Positions 19,141 through 28,713 of a DNA stretch of 64,000 nt are shown piece after piece (within the stretch, counting starts at the first letter, position 1; every line of letters starts with the position of its first letter). A program made the translations under genes and the position numbers. This DNA comes from Colwellia piezophila ATCC BAA-637 (lineage in GTDB: Bacteria; Pseudomonadota; Gammaproteobacteria; Enterobacterales; Alteromonadaceae). The notes under the pieces are model-generated. The model did not search any database and had not been told where the DNA came from. It saw only the letters and a program-made list of their open reading frames with translations. Location of the stretch: positions 411,619 through 475,618 of the forward strand of contig NZ_KB905160.1 in assembly GCF_000378625.1 (NCBI RefSeq), given 5' to 3'.

Positions 19141-19857
19141 TTATGACTTATCTAAGACTGCTTTATCCGTTTTTATTTGCTCAGTATCGGGCTTCGTTTT
19201 AACGTCCTTGTTCATTTCGATAATAGGGATGAGCGCGGCAATATTATTTTGTGGAATAATAAGTAACTTATCTTGCTTGTTATCGTAAACGAATAAGTTT
19301 CGTGCCGTGGAAGTCACTATTTGTACTTCTACTAAAAGCGTTAGTTTATTTTGCTGAATAGGCTCATTTAGCGATAGGGAGTAGTTCTGCGTTATTTTAT
19401 TTTTAATTTTTTTGCTATCCGACACCGCCAAGGAAAAAGAGAAAATACACAATACCAAAAATAAGAGACTGAAAATGCTATAAATAGGATTTAATAAATA
19501 AATTGGATAATTAATACTGTGATAAATTTTTAGCCAAAGCGTAGGCTTTTTAGGGTCAGGAATTCGTTTTAATTCTATAGCATAAGCAATAGCAACAAGC
19601 ATTATGAAACCCGTATAGGTTAAAACAAGGACAGGGTGTGATAGCAACGCTAATAAAAAGTCGGTTAGCTCAATATGTTGAAATACATTAACTGAAAAAT
19701 TGTTGAGTAAAGTCGCTAAATAGATAACGCCGGCAATACTTCCTAATAAATACAGTATGGTAATGAATACTGCGACATTGTTTTTTATATAGTGTTGCAT
19801 GACGAGTAAATCTTCATGTAACTTTGAATAATACTTATGAGCAGCTTCTAATATCAT
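19141..19857 (-). CDS. Hypothetical multi-pass membrane protein
   Basis: 238 aa, family not recognised. Three or four hydrophobic segments: about 27-52 (FITILYLLGSIAGVIYLATLL), 68-92 (leading to VAIAYAIEL), and 118-145 (PIYSIFSLLFLVLCIFSFSLAV). A soluble C-terminal part of ~90 residues contains a beta-rich stretch (LTLLVEVQIVTSTARNLFVYD) and a charged tail. Single gene convergent with htpX and upstream (on the minus strand) of nothing obvious. The C-terminal part resembles small hypothetical membrane proteins of marine bacteria, but I can give no function. Confidence 0.65.
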   Translation of the reverse strand: MILEAAHKYYSKLHEDLLVMQHYIKNNVAVFITILYLLGSIAGVIYLATLLNNFSVNVFQHIELTDFLLALLSHPVLVLTYTGFIMLVAIAYAIELKRIPDPKKPTLWLKIYHSINYPIYLLNPIYSIFSLLFLVLCIFSFSLAVSDSKKIKNKITQNYSLSLNEPIQQNKLTLLVEVQIVTSTARNLFVYDNKQDKLLIIPQNNIAALIPIIEMNKDVKTKPDTEQIKTDKAVLDKS

Positions 19858-20000
19858 ATTTATTCCCTTGCAAAAATCGCTGAAACCATAGCTTAAGCAA
19901 ATACTATAGTAAAGGCTAATGCATTGAAAAAAATGGCTTTAGTGTGGTTTTATATAATTATGGAAAAACCTCATGCACCACGGCTATTAAGTCATGTGGA

Positions 20001-20026
20001 CTCCCGAGCAGTACCCTCGGAAATGA
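20001..20026 (-). repeat. Dispersed hairpin repeat, copy C
   Basis: On the minus strand it reads CGTCATTTCCGAGGGTACTG followed by CTCGGGAG; stem CCGAG/CTCGG (20004-20008 with 20016-20020) around a 7-nt loop. It lies immediately after the helicase stop and may end its transcript. Related copies are at 27488-27573 and 28518-28545. Confidence 0.65.
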
Positions 20027-20030
20027 CGAA

Positions 20031-23000
20031 TTAACTTAGCGGTGCCAGCAGCGTTCCTAAAATATCATCGGTTAGACTCAATTTTTTATCACTCACTTCT
20101 TCAGATAACAACGCATTGGCTAGATCGGCTTTGTTTTGCTGGATTTTCAGAATTTTCTCTTCAATTGAATTTTCAATAATATATTTGTAAACAAATACCG
20201 GTTTATCTTGGCCAATACGATAAGCCCTATCTGTGGCTTGGTTTTCTACCGCGGGGTTCCACCAAGGGTCAAAATGAATTACCGTGTCGGCTGCGGTTAA
20301 GTTCAAACCGACACCACCTGCGCGCAAGCTAATTAAAAATACCGGTACGTCACCGCGTTGAAACTTATCAACTACCTCTTGTCGCTTAGTGGTGGCGCCG
20401 GTTAATTTAACAAAACCAATATCCGCTGCCACCAGTTCAATCTCTATCAACGCAAGCATGCTGGTGAACTGGGAAAAGATTAATATTCTACGGCCTTCAT
20501 CAATTTGCTCAGGCAGGGTTTCCATTAAATAATCAAGCTTAGCGGATTTGTTTATTTTTTTAGCCCCTTCAAGTGATAATAACTTAGGGTGATTACATAC
20601 CTGTCTTAACTTTAATAACGCATCTAAAACTTCTATCTGACTACGTTTTAAGCCTTTTTCAGCAATAATATTCTTTAAGCGACTATCCATGGCTAAACGC
20701 ACTGACTCATACAGCTCAGCTTGTTGACCTTCAATACGCAGAGTTTGAATTATTATCGTTTTTGGCGGTAGCTCAGTGGCTATTTTGTCTTTGGTTCTAC
20801 GTAAAATAAACGGCTTAATGCGCTGATTTAACAATTTTTTACGCTCTTGATCACCATTTTTTTCTATCGGTGTTCTAAACAGTTTGGAAAATTGCCTTTG
20901 TCCGCCTAAAAATCCAGGCAGTAAAAAATTAAATTGCGCCCAAAACTCACCTAAATGATTCTCCATCGGCGTACCTGTTAAGCACAATTTATGCTGCGCT
21001 TTAAGTGACATAAACGCTTGGTATAATTTAGTTTTTGGATTTTTTATATAGTGAGCTTCATCAAGAATAAGGTAATAAAATTTATGCTGACAATAAAGAT
21101 CTAAGTCTTTAGTGAGCAAGGCATAACTGGTAATAATTAAATCAACCGGACTTTCGACGCATTCACTACCTTCGATCTTTTGAAGACAACCGAAGTGCTG
21201 ATGACGTTTAGTACCGTGTAATACTTGATAAGAAAGTTCAGGGGTAAATTTTTCAATTTCATTGGCCCAGTTAAAAATAACACTGGTAGGCGCAACAATT
21301 AATACCGGTTTAGTCAGTCGGCCTTGCTGTTTTTCAATTAATAAATGCGCCAAAGTCTGAATGGTTTTACCTAAACCCATGTCATCAGCCAAAATACCGT
21401 TTAATTGATACTCACGTAAAAACTGTAACCAGTTGAGCCCTTGATGCTGATAAGCTCTTAAGGTCGCGTTTAAACCTGTCGGTAGTGCCACAGTGCTTAC
21501 TTGTTGAAAGTCTCTCAGTTTTTCAGCCAAGGCTCTTAGCTTACTTGTGCCTGTTGCTATCATGCCTTGGTCATCTAACATCGATAACGTTTGATGTCCT
21601 TGAAAACGTGATAGCTGCATGGTGCCGTCTTTGTTTAACGCATTCGGCATAAAGAGTTCAATAAACTGTTTTAATATTGGCTGTACGCTTTGATAACGCA
21701 AGGCAACAAATTCACCATTGTCTAGGTCAACATAAATAGGGGTGTCGGGCGAAATAAGCGGCTCTTTTTCGATAGCTATACCATCATGGTCCACATTTTG
21801 GTGATTGATACTTTCATGGTCAGCTTTGTCACTATCCTCATTTTCGTGATCAACTTTGTCACGGTTCAAGAGGGCCGATCGTGGTAATTGTTCAATAGCA
21901 CCCAGCAAAATAGGAAACGCGGGCATCTTTTTACCGTCAATGGTTAAGTTTAATCCTAACGAGAAAAAATCATGGTCATCGGTTTCAATCACTTCGGCAT
22001 CAAATATGCTATCGGTGGCTAGCGATTTATAATAAAACGCATCGGCAAAGCTAATATGCCAACCTAGCTCTTTAAGTAAGGGGATTTCTTGATCTAAAAA
22101 CTGATGCCAAGCATAACGGCCTTGCAACATCATGGAAAATTTAGGGGTTTTATCGGTAAGTGCAGCGCCTTTATTTAAATACTCGGCATTAATAAAAGCG
22201 TAACGCTTAGGTACTGGCACTAGGCTGAATTTTAAGCGGGTCAATTTATCAATAACCGCTTGCTCAAAGGTTAAGTCGCGATAAATCTTACCTTGGTTTG
22301 AAGCCTCGCTTGAGCTCTCACTAGAACTTTCGTTTTCATCCTCACTATCACTATCACTATCAGTTAAAGTTTCCGGCGTAATGGTAACACTCTCATTATG
22401 CGGATTAACGACATTGCCTTGATAGGAAAAATTAACTCTGACATTACCCGTTTGTGGATTTTTTTCTAGCGGCGTAGAAAAGTACAAATGCACTTCGGGT
22501 TTGGTTAGGTCTTGTGAGAACTGTGTTTTAGGTTTAGGCAAGCGTTTCACCGCATCACCTAACGACATAGACAGCTTACTCATTACCCAGGGCAATCTAT
22601 CTTCTTCAAAAATAGGGGAGTTGAGTAAGTCGGCTTCAAAATCACAGCGAGTATTGGTATTAATTTGTCCAAAGCAATTTTTTTCTTCATCATAAAAACA
22701 AAGCGGTTGTGCTTTAATAATTTGAATACTGCTTGAGGGCTCATTAAAAACCAGCTGTAAGGTATGTAAATTGTTATCCAGAGCAATCCACTGCCACTCT
22801 GCTTCTATGGGCTCACTTAAGGTAATAGCTTGGTCTAAGTTGAAGTTTGTATGCCAAAAACAGCGATTTGTTTTTATAATCTGTGCAAATAAATCAAAAT
22901 ACTTAATGTCATCGCCAAATTGATTAGTACGCATAAGCTCGGTAATGACCGCCACATCCTCGTTAGTAGCATAGGCACTATTAATTAACGAACTGGTAGA

Positions 23001-23507
23001 ATATTCACTGCCAAGGGAGCTGCTCCAACCGCCACTTTTTTTGGCGCGCGTTGATTTTATCGCCAAAGTAAAATAATCGTCTTCGTTAAAACTGTTGGGT
23101 TTTAAAAAGTACAATAACGCTTTTTGCTGAGGATTGGGCTGATATCTACTGGGCTGAGCTTGAAAGTGGCTAAGCCATCTATCAATGATTCTTTCAGGCG
23201 TGGCAATACTGTTTCTATCAAAATGTTCATTAATAAAACACTGAGCCAAGGCGGCACCATGTTTACAGTCACGGCCGACATAACAATCACAATAACTAGC
23301 AATACCATCATGTTTAATGTTTAACACTAAACGTGTTAAGTAACACGACTCCTTAGAGCGCTCACTAAAAACGACACCACGAATTATTTCACCATCAATG
23401 GCACAGGTTTTAATACCATCAGCCTGATAAATTCTCGCGCCTTTTTTCCACTCATTTTTAGTGAAGTGTTGTTCAAGTAATTTCGGGGTAAAAATGTTTT
23501 TGGCCAT
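20031..23507 (-). CDS. SNF2-family helicase with SWIM zinc finger
   Basis: 1158 aa. A SWIM-type zinc finger is at residues 73-83 (CxC-x5-CxH), then a long poorly conserved region with two acidic low-complexity inserts (Asp/Ser/Glu runs at about nt 22290-22370 and 21780-21870). The C-terminal half is a Swi2/Snf2 ATPase: motif I DDMGLGKTIQ near residue 707, DEAH near 813, LTGTPMENHLGEFW, motif V/VI SLRAGGVGLNLTAADTVIHFDPWWNPAVENQATDRAYRIGQ. This is the bacterial SWIM-SNF2 type, distinct from RapA, which lacks the zinc finger; it likely remodels protein-DNA complexes. It appears monocistronic. Confidence 0.93.
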   Translation of the reverse strand: MAKNIFTPKLLEQHFTKNEWKKGARIYQADGIKTCAIDGEIIRGVVFSERSKESCYLTRLVLNIKHDGIASYCDCYVGRDCKHGAALAQCFINEHFDRNSIATPERIIDRWLSHFQAQPSRYQPNPQQKALLYFLKPNSFNEDDYFTLAIKSTRAKKSGGWSSSLGSEYSTSSLINSAYATNEDVAVITELMRTNQFGDDIKYFDLFAQIIKTNRCFWHTNFNLDQAITLSEPIEAEWQWIALDNNLHTLQLVFNEPSSSIQIIKAQPLCFYDEEKNCFGQINTNTRCDFEADLLNSPIFEEDRLPWVMSKLSMSLGDAVKRLPKPKTQFSQDLTKPEVHLYFSTPLEKNPQTGNVRVNFSYQGNVVNPHNESVTITPETLTDSDSDSEDENESSSESSSEASNQGKIYRDLTFEQAVIDKLTRLKFSLVPVPKRYAFINAEYLNKGAALTDKTPKFSMMLQGRYAWHQFLDQEIPLLKELGWHISFADAFYYKSLATDSIFDAEVIETDDHDFFSLGLNLTIDGKKMPAFPILLGAIEQLPRSALLNRDKVDHENEDSDKADHESINHQNVDHDGIAIEKEPLISPDTPIYVDLDNGEFVALRYQSVQPILKQFIELFMPNALNKDGTMQLSRFQGHQTLSMLDDQGMIATGTSKLRALAEKLRDFQQVSTVALPTGLNATLRAYQHQGLNWLQFLREYQLNGILADDMGLGKTIQTLAHLLIEKQQGRLTKPVLIVAPTSVIFNWANEIEKFTPELSYQVLHGTKRHQHFGCLQKIEGSECVESPVDLIITSYALLTKDLDLYCQHKFYYLILDEAHYIKNPKTKLYQAFMSLKAQHKLCLTGTPMENHLGEFWAQFNFLLPGFLGGQRQFSKLFRTPIEKNGDQERKKLLNQRIKPFILRRTKDKIATELPPKTIIIQTLRIEGQQAELYESVRLAMDSRLKNIIAEKGLKRSQIEVLDALLKLRQVCNHPKLLSLEGAKKINKSAKLDYLMETLPEQIDEGRRILIFSQFTSMLALIEIELVAADIGFVKLTGATTKRQEVVDKFQRGDVPVFLISLRAGGVGLNLTAADTVIHFDPWWNPAVENQATDRAYRIGQDKPVFVYKYIIENSIEEKILKIQQNKADLANALLSEEVSDKKLSLTDDILGTLLAPLS

Positions 23508-23542
23508 AAGTTCTTAATTATTAGGCGTTCAAATAGGTTACA

Positions 23543-23569
23543 TAGCTTGAGTAGCTTAGATAGCTTAGG
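23543..23569. repeat. 9-bp imperfect repeat TAGCTTAGA x3
   Basis: TAGCTTGAG, TAGCTTAGA and TAGCTTAGG in direct succession in the 5' region of the helicase gene. Together with 23570-24018 this is a 510-bp gap between divergent genes. Otherwise it is AT-rich with no gene seen. Confidence 0.8.
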
Positions 23570-24018
23570 CAGTTATCTACACTCAATCGAATGATAAATA
23601 TTAATAACACTAATGATAGCTAAGGATACCCCAGAGGGGAATGTTAATAACGAGTCAGATATTATTTTAGCCAAATAATATCATAACGACTTGTTTTTCA
23701 TAAGGTGGCTAGCGATTTTTTGTTTGTTAATCGTGTATTAATTTAATATGGTCTGTTTTATTAAACTTTGATTTATATGGTTTTTAGAAAGAAAAGGAAA
23801 GACAAGCGGATATCCATGCATTAGCGCTAGTCTTGTTTTTAACACCCACTGAAATCGAGCACTTTGAATGGTAATGGGTATATGTCCCCGGTTTCACTAT
23901 ATTTAGCGTTGTTATTTTGCAAGGTAATCTAGGTAGATGATGATTGTTAATGCTAAATAACTACGTTTGACATTGATTGTTGTTTACAATGGTAAAAAAA
24001 TTATCTAGTTAGGTTTTA

Positions 24019-24900
24019 GTGGCATATCTTATTTCGGTTACCTTATTGTGGGCTTTTTCATTTAGTTTAATTGGCGTGTATTTAGCAGGGCAGGTTGATG
24101 CTTGGTTCTCGGTATTAATGCGTATTGGTTTGGCTATGTTAGTCTTTTTGCCCTTTTTACGATTTAATGAAATTAGCTGGCAAACCGCCGTTAAATTAAT
24201 GGCCATAGGTGCAATTCAATTAGGCTTAATGTACGTTTTTTATTATCAGTCATTTTTGTATTTGTCTGTGCCTGAAGTTTTATTATTTACCGTGATGACC
24301 CCTATTTATATCACCTTATTAAATGATGCTTTTGAGCGAAAATTTCACCTCAATTTTATGTTAACTGCCTTACTGGCAACCTCGGGTGCTATTGCCATTC
24401 GTTTTAACGCCATAGATGCTAACTTTATTGTTGGTTTGGTCTTAGTGCAAGCGGCTAATTTATGTTTTGCTACCGGGCAGGTCTGTTATAAACGGTTAAT
24501 GGCTGCTCAGCAGCTAAAACAGTCAATCAATCAAAAATCAATATTTGCCTGGTTTTTCATCGGTGCATTTTGTGTGGCTGCCATTTGTTATTTGATTTTT
24601 GGTAATGCCGATAAACTACCGACAACTGAGTTGCAATGGGGCGTATTAGTTTATTTAGGCATTATCGCCTCAGGGCTTGGTTTTTTTGCTTGGAATAAAG
24701 GGGCTACTTTGGTTAATGTCGGTGCACTGGCTATTATGAATAACTTGCTGATTCCTGCGGGTATTATCGTTAATTTAGTCATTTGGAATCGTGATGCAGA
24801 TATTGCTCGATTAGTCTTTGGTGGCTCACTCATTGTGCTGTCGTTATTACTGAACCAATGGTTAGAGAAGCGCAGAAACGCGTTTAAATACAGTGAATAA
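24019..24900 (+). CDS. EamA-family (DMT) transporter
   Basis: 293 aa with about ten transmembrane helices arranged as two five-helix EamA repeats; typical start MAYLISVTLLWAFSFSLIGVYLAG, a second repeat with WGVLVYLGIIASGLGFFAWNKGA and a basic C-terminus. It is an inner-membrane permease of the drug/metabolite superfamily, often exporting amino acids or related metabolites; the substrate cannot be told. The start is GTG at 24019, because an in-frame stop lies just upstream (24010) and no earlier start exists. Weak Shine-Dalgarno. Single gene ending at the bidirectional terminator at 25011. Confidence 0.88.
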   Translation: MAYLISVTLLWAFSFSLIGVYLAGQVDAWFSVLMRIGLAMLVFLPFLRFNEISWQTAVKLMAIGAIQLGLMYVFYYQSFLYLSVPEVLLFTVMTPIYITLLNDAFERKFHLNFMLTALLATSGAIAIRFNAIDANFIVGLVLVQAANLCFATGQVCYKRLMAAQQLKQSINQKSIFAWFFIGAFCVAAICYLIFGNADKLPTTELQWGVLVYLGIIASGLGFFAWNKGATLVNVGALAIMNNLLIPAGIIVNLVIWNRDADIARLVFGGSLIVLSLLLNQWLEKRRNAFKYSE

Positions 24901-24920
24901 ATAGCTGAAGCCTTAATAAA

Positions 24921-24944
24921 GCTATAAAGCTATAAAGTTATAAA
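24921..24944. repeat. 8-bp repeat GCTATAAA x3
   Basis: Two exact copies of GCTATAAA and one GTTATAAA in tandem just after the EamA stop. Non-coding microsatellite. Confidence 0.85.
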
Positions 24945-25010
24945 GCGACAAGGTTTAACTTAAATTGGCCAGAGAAAGTATGCTTGTCCCCGACTTCACC
25001 CGAACAAATA

Positions 25011-25043
25011 AAAAAGGCCGATGCGTAATGTATCGGCCTTTTT
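25011..25043. terminator. Bidirectional terminator between convergent genes
   Basis: A stem of 14 bp with one G.T pair (25011-25024 with 25030-25043), A tract on one side and T tract on the other, 5-nt loop. It serves the EamA gene on plus and the lipoprotein gene pair on minus. The core resembles the hairpin at 10849-10880. Confidence 0.85.
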
Positions 25044-25071
25044 CTCTCTATTTCAATTCTGCTATTAAACG

Positions 25072-25446
25072 TTATCGTTTAAAGCAAGACCTTGTTTTTA
25101 ATGGCCACTCTTGATCGGTATCAAGTCGTTTAAGCAAACAAATATCGCCTTTTTTTCTTAATTCAAACACTAAAGCAGGTTTTATTTCCTTACTATAAAC
25201 TTTTACACCCTGTGGTGAGGTTACCGGCGGAGTCGTCAATAATAATCGGCTCGACTGTTGAAAGACATCCTGTGCTATTGGTACCTTCTTGCCCGCCAAA
25301 GCGTTGCTAACTACAGCAACAATTTCAGCGCGGGCTTCACTACTGTTATCAGGCAGTAATGCCGCAACTGATTCATGAGCCTGCAGAGCACAAGCTGACA
25401 GAAGACTTAAAGATAGCGCAGCAAAAGTAAGTTGTTTAATGATCAT
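25072..25446 (-). CDS. Small lipoprotein, partner of the S41 protease
   Basis: 124 aa with a lipoprotein signal peptide and lipobox LSAC (Cys19). The mature part is mixed alpha/beta with two Cys near the C-terminus (residues about 103 and 121). Family not recognised. It overlaps the upstream S41 peptidase gene by 4 bp (ATGA), so the two are co-translated and probably act together at a periplasm-facing membrane; it might be a regulator, adaptor or substrate. No autonomous enzymatic motif is seen. Confidence 0.75.
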   Translation of the reverse strand: MIIKQLTFAALSLSLLSACALQAHESVAALLPDNSSEARAEIVAVVSNALAGKKVPIAQDVFQQSSRLLLTTPPVTSPQGVKVYSKEIKPALVFELRKKGDICLLKRLDTDQEWPLKTRSCFKR

Positions 25447-27176
25447 TGAGCTTTACCTGCTCTGAGATGGCGGAATTTATCAAAATAAATATCATTAATA
25501 ATAGCATCTTGTAGTGGCGTGCGAGTCTTAATCTTAGGTCCAAAATAATCAACCGAGTTGTTTGGTTGCGGTAACATTGATTTCGACGAACTAAAAGCAC
25601 TAATCGATTTACCGCTTAACTTAACAGATTGTTCGACCATCACCGGACAAGTATTATGTGTTTGATAATAAAGCGCACTCGCGAGTAATATTTCTTGTTC
25701 ATCACCTAACGAGTGCAAATAATCCTCCTCAATAGGACAACCTTGTACTTGATAAAGCTTACCTGCTTCAGGCAACTCAGCGGGTACTAAACCATCGGCA
25801 TAATCACCAAAACCTGCTTCGTTTTCTCCTTTAAACTGCACCGTGAAATACGTAGAACCACAGTTATCTTGACTAACAAAACCGTATGGTTTTCCGCAGG
25901 TTGTTTCACCAATTTGAATAACTTCTATACCAACACCAATTAATGAATTGATAAATGATTCACTCGCTGAGCAGGAAGAGCCCGTGGTAAGCACATAAAC
26001 CCGAGTTAAATTTAAGGTTGGCAGTGGTTGCTCCGCTTGAATAATTGAATCGCCACCAATTAAACGTCTTAAATCAATGGTCACATCAATAAACGGAATA
26101 TCGTTACTGGCATTTTTATCGTTGTAAACAATTTTTTCGTATAGCTTACCCTCGGTAACATCTTTACCGGCAACCATATAAGCCAATTGCGATGACAGCG
26201 CTAAAAAACCACCACCGTTATAGCGTAAATCAACCACTAAATCTGTAATTTGATCGACAGAAAATTGCTTGAATTCGTCAAAGAGATCTTTTTCTACCGT
26301 GGCGTTATTAAAAGAATTCAACAACAAATAACCGACTTTTCCCTGTGGAGTAGCTATTGTTTTAGCTAACTGTAACGGTACTCCTGTAATGGCGGCAGTT
26401 TGCAACGTTACTTGATATTCTTCATTATTAAGATCAATAAACTTAAAGCTATGACTTTCGCCTTCGTTGCGACTAAATAGGGCATCATTAATAATATCAA
26501 TGTCACTTTGCTTGGTGGTATTAACAAAATCTACACCATCAATTTTCAGCAGTTTCGAACCACGAGAAACACCCGCCGTTATTGCTTGCGTATTCGGTGT
26601 GACATTTTTTACCTGCCAACTTCTCGGTGGAGCAATACTGTTTTGTCTATCATAGTTGATACCGTAACCATAACTGACGCCTAATTGTGTGCTCTCTTCA
26701 ACACCACTTGTCGGCTCCATCCAATGAAAGCTATCCTTCTGAGCGCCAGAATCTGTTACCGCAGTTGTTTTAAGTTGGTCGAAATAATCGATTAAATTAA
26801 AGTTTTTTGGATCTTTATCAATAACTTCTTTGTACCAAAGGTAAGTCTCATTAGTAAAGGCACGTTGCCAATGTTTTTCAAGTAGCTCACTGCCTTGTCT
26901 ATCTGGATAAGTGATATTAGTAATAGGGCTGCTGCCACTGCGTGGATCCTTACATTGAGCAACAAAGTCACTTGACGGTTGAAATTGATCTTGCAGCCAA
27001 GTAGGCCCTGTGACGCCAGTAGTCGCTGGCGCTTTAGTAACCTTAGTTGTTCCGCCAGAGCCACCACCACAGCCAGTGAGCATAACTAACGGCAGTGCTA
27101 TGGTTAACAATAAGAGCGGTTTTTTACTTTTTTTATTTATGGTACTTTGTTCATTTTTTTCAATAACAACTGTCAT
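25443..27176 (-). CDS. S41 C-terminal-processing peptidase, lipoprotein
   Basis: 577 aa. An N-terminal hydrophobic stretch ends in a lipobox-like LTGC (Cys36) followed by Gly/Ser, so it is probably anchored to a membrane in the periplasm or outside. A PDZ-like part lies around residues 165-260 (VTPNTQAITAGVSRGSKLLKIDG), followed by the peptidase core: GYLLLNSF, VVDLRYNGGG, and TTGSSCSASESF with the likely nucleophile Ser403. This is the tail-specific protease (Ctp/Tsp-like) fold of secreted S41 enzymes common in Alteromonadales. First gene of a two-gene operon with the small lipoprotein. Confidence 0.9.
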   Translation of the reverse strand: MTVVIEKNEQSTINKKSKKPLLLLTIALPLVMLTGCGGGSGGTTKVTKAPATTGVTGPTWLQDQFQPSSDFVAQCKDPRSGSSPITNITYPDRQGSELLEKHWQRAFTNETYLWYKEVIDKDPKNFNLIDYFDQLKTTAVTDSGAQKDSFHWMEPTSGVEESTQLGVSYGYGINYDRQNSIAPPRSWQVKNVTPNTQAITAGVSRGSKLLKIDGVDFVNTTKQSDIDIINDALFSRNEGESHSFKFIDLNNEEYQVTLQTAAITGVPLQLAKTIATPQGKVGYLLLNSFNNATVEKDLFDEFKQFSVDQITDLVVDLRYNGGGFLALSSQLAYMVAGKDVTEGKLYEKIVYNDKNASNDIPFIDVTIDLRRLIGGDSIIQAEQPLPTLNLTRVYVLTTGSSCSASESFINSLIGVGIEVIQIGETTCGKPYGFVSQDNCGSTYFTVQFKGENEAGFGDYADGLVPAELPEAGKLYQVQGCPIEEDYLHSLGDEQEILLASALYYQTHNTCPVMVEQSVKLSGKSISAFSSSKSMLPQPNNSVDYFGPKIKTRTPLQDAIINDIYFDKFRHLRAGKAQ

Positions 27177-27487
27177 TTACACTATTCCCTTTTAATATGA
27201 ATCCATTTAGTCGTCATTGAATAAAGTAATGTTCTATAACTTAAGCCAAAGCAACAAAAAAATCATCGTTATCTTAAATGATATTTAAATAATTAACAAT
27301 CACTTACAATGATTTACAAATCACCATAAGGCCGTTTGGTGGTCTCAATAATACTTCTACATACATTGACTCTAGTTTTGTTTTTAAAGTATGGATGTCC
27401 ACGATTACACCCCCGAGCTTGTTATCTGTTTGTTATCTTATTGTTATCAAGATGTTACCCGTATGTTCCCATTCTCGTCTTACTCGA
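27177..27487. other. Intergenic, no gene seen
   Basis: Upstream region of the S41 gene and DNA leading into the 24-bp repeats. Two overlapping plus-strand reading frames (27336-27677 and 27391-27729) run through the repeats and have repeat-driven composition (RFFPSYTF-like), so I do not call them genes. Confidence 0.5.
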
Positions 27488-27573
27488 GTTACGCCTTCCG
27501 TTTTTTCCTAAGTTACACCTTGCGTTTTTTCCGAAGTTACACCTTCCGTTTTTTCCGGAGTTACTGGTCGGAA
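27488..27573 (+). repeat. 24-bp tandem repeat ending in hairpin copy A
   Basis: Three 24-bp units (27488-27511, 27512-27535, 27536-27559) with consensus GTTACACCTTCCGTTTTTTC plus CGAA, followed by GTTACTGGTCGGAA that closes a hairpin with TTCCG at 27553-27557. It is related to the repeats at 28518 and 20001, so it seems to be a local expansion of that element. Confidence 0.85.
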
Positions 27574-27739
27574 ATCCAATCTCTAATAGCCAGCTGTTTG
27601 AATTTTTATGTGGGTTGGTCTTGGTACCGGTGTGGGGGCTTATTGATATCGCCACGGTTAAAGCATGGTATGCATAACGTGCGCTATACTGCTTCTAGCT
27701 TTATCTTCAATATTTTACCTTCAACATAGGCAGGCGTTA

Positions 27740-28507
27740 ATGTTAGATTTTGGCAAGTTTTTACTGGTACTTTATTTGATAATAGTAACGCTTTTATATT
27801 TTGCTCAGCGAAAGATGTTGTACTTTCCTACGGTCAATAGTCCTACTGTAAATAGCCCTACAGCACAGCAACACGAAATTGCTTTTCATGTGAATGGACA
27901 AACAATACAGGCGTGGCAAATAAACGCAGGAACAAGCCATGCCTTATTATATTTTGGTGGTAATGCTGAAGACGTTGCCGTGAATATGGAGCCATTTCGT
28001 CTACTATTTCCTCATCACACTGTTTATCTGATTAATTATCGCGGTTATGGCGCCAGTACCGGGTCGCCGAGTGAGCAAGCACTGACTCAAGATGCGCTGG
28101 CAATATACGACCAACTAGCCAGTGATTATCAAACAATCAGCGTTATGGGGCGTAGTTTAGGCTCTGGTGTTGCTGTTAATCTAAGCGCAGTTAGAACGAT
28201 TAAAAAGATGATTTTAGTCACCCCTTTTGACAGTATTCTCAATGTTGCCCAAGACATTTACTGGATGTTCCCCTTATCGTTTTTGCTAAAAGACAAATTT
28301 GAATCATGGCGTAAGGTCGAAGATATTAACGCGGATAGTCTACTTATTATTGCTGAGCAAGATGAGGTGATTGCGCCTAAATACGGTCATAACTTAGCTA
28401 ACTACTTTGCCACAAAGCCAAAATTGAAAGTTATTGTTGGCGCAGGTCATAATAACATCGCCGAGTTTTCAGCTTACCAGCAGGCGCTCGCAGAGTTTAT
28501 GCAATGA
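27740..28507 (+). CDS. Alpha/beta hydrolase, membrane-anchored
   Basis: 255 aa from the chosen start. An N-terminal membrane helix (LLVLYLIIVTLLYFA) is followed by the FPT..Q..IAF pattern, then a hydrolase fold of the BEM46/YfhR (ABHD13) kind: INYRGYGASTGSPSE, nucleophile elbow MGRSLGSGVAV, acid AEQDEVIAP and His in VVGAGHNNI. Substrate unknown, probably an esterase or thioesterase on the periplasmic side. I chose 27740 because AGGCAGG precedes it at normal spacing; an ATG at 27665 would add 25 residues of a second hydrophobic stretch. A short NSPTVNSPT repeat lies after the helix. Confidence 0.83.
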   Translation: MLDFGKFLLVLYLIIVTLLYFAQRKMLYFPTVNSPTVNSPTAQQHEIAFHVNGQTIQAWQINAGTSHALLYFGGNAEDVAVNMEPFRLLFPHHTVYLINYRGYGASTGSPSEQALTQDALAIYDQLASDYQTISVMGRSLGSGVAVNLSAVRTIKKMILVTPFDSILNVAQDIYWMFPLSFLLKDKFESWRKVEDINADSLLIIAEQDEVIAPKYGHNLANYFATKPKLKVIVGAGHNNIAEFSAYQQALAEFMQ

Positions 28508-28517
28508 ACAAAGCCCT

Positions 28518-28545
28518 CCGTCATTCCCGAAGTTACTGTTCGGGT
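28518..28545 (+). repeat. Dispersed hairpin repeat, copy B
   Basis: CCGTCATTCCCGAAGTTACT then GTTCGGGTG; perfect 6-bp stem CCCGAA/TTCGGG (28526-28531 with 28539-28544) and a 7-nt loop GTTACTG. It lies 11 bp after the hydrolase stop and may act as its 3' end structure. Confidence 0.7.
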
Positions 28546-28713
28546 GTTTATGGTTTGGTTTTTAGTGCAACTTATTGACAAATAACAACAATTAGCTGAT
28601 ATTCTTTGTGTCAGAATGGAAGTAATAGCAGGCTCAATATACCAACGCGAAAGGACCACGCGCTTGCCATTAAAAGTGGGTGTCCTTGTTAATTATCTTG
28701 TTTACAAAATAGG

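Noticed and set aside
27336..27729. Two overlapping plus-strand frames of 112-113 codons
   Set aside because: Their sequence is made by the 24-bp repeats (FFPKLHL-like), with no start signal; not genes.
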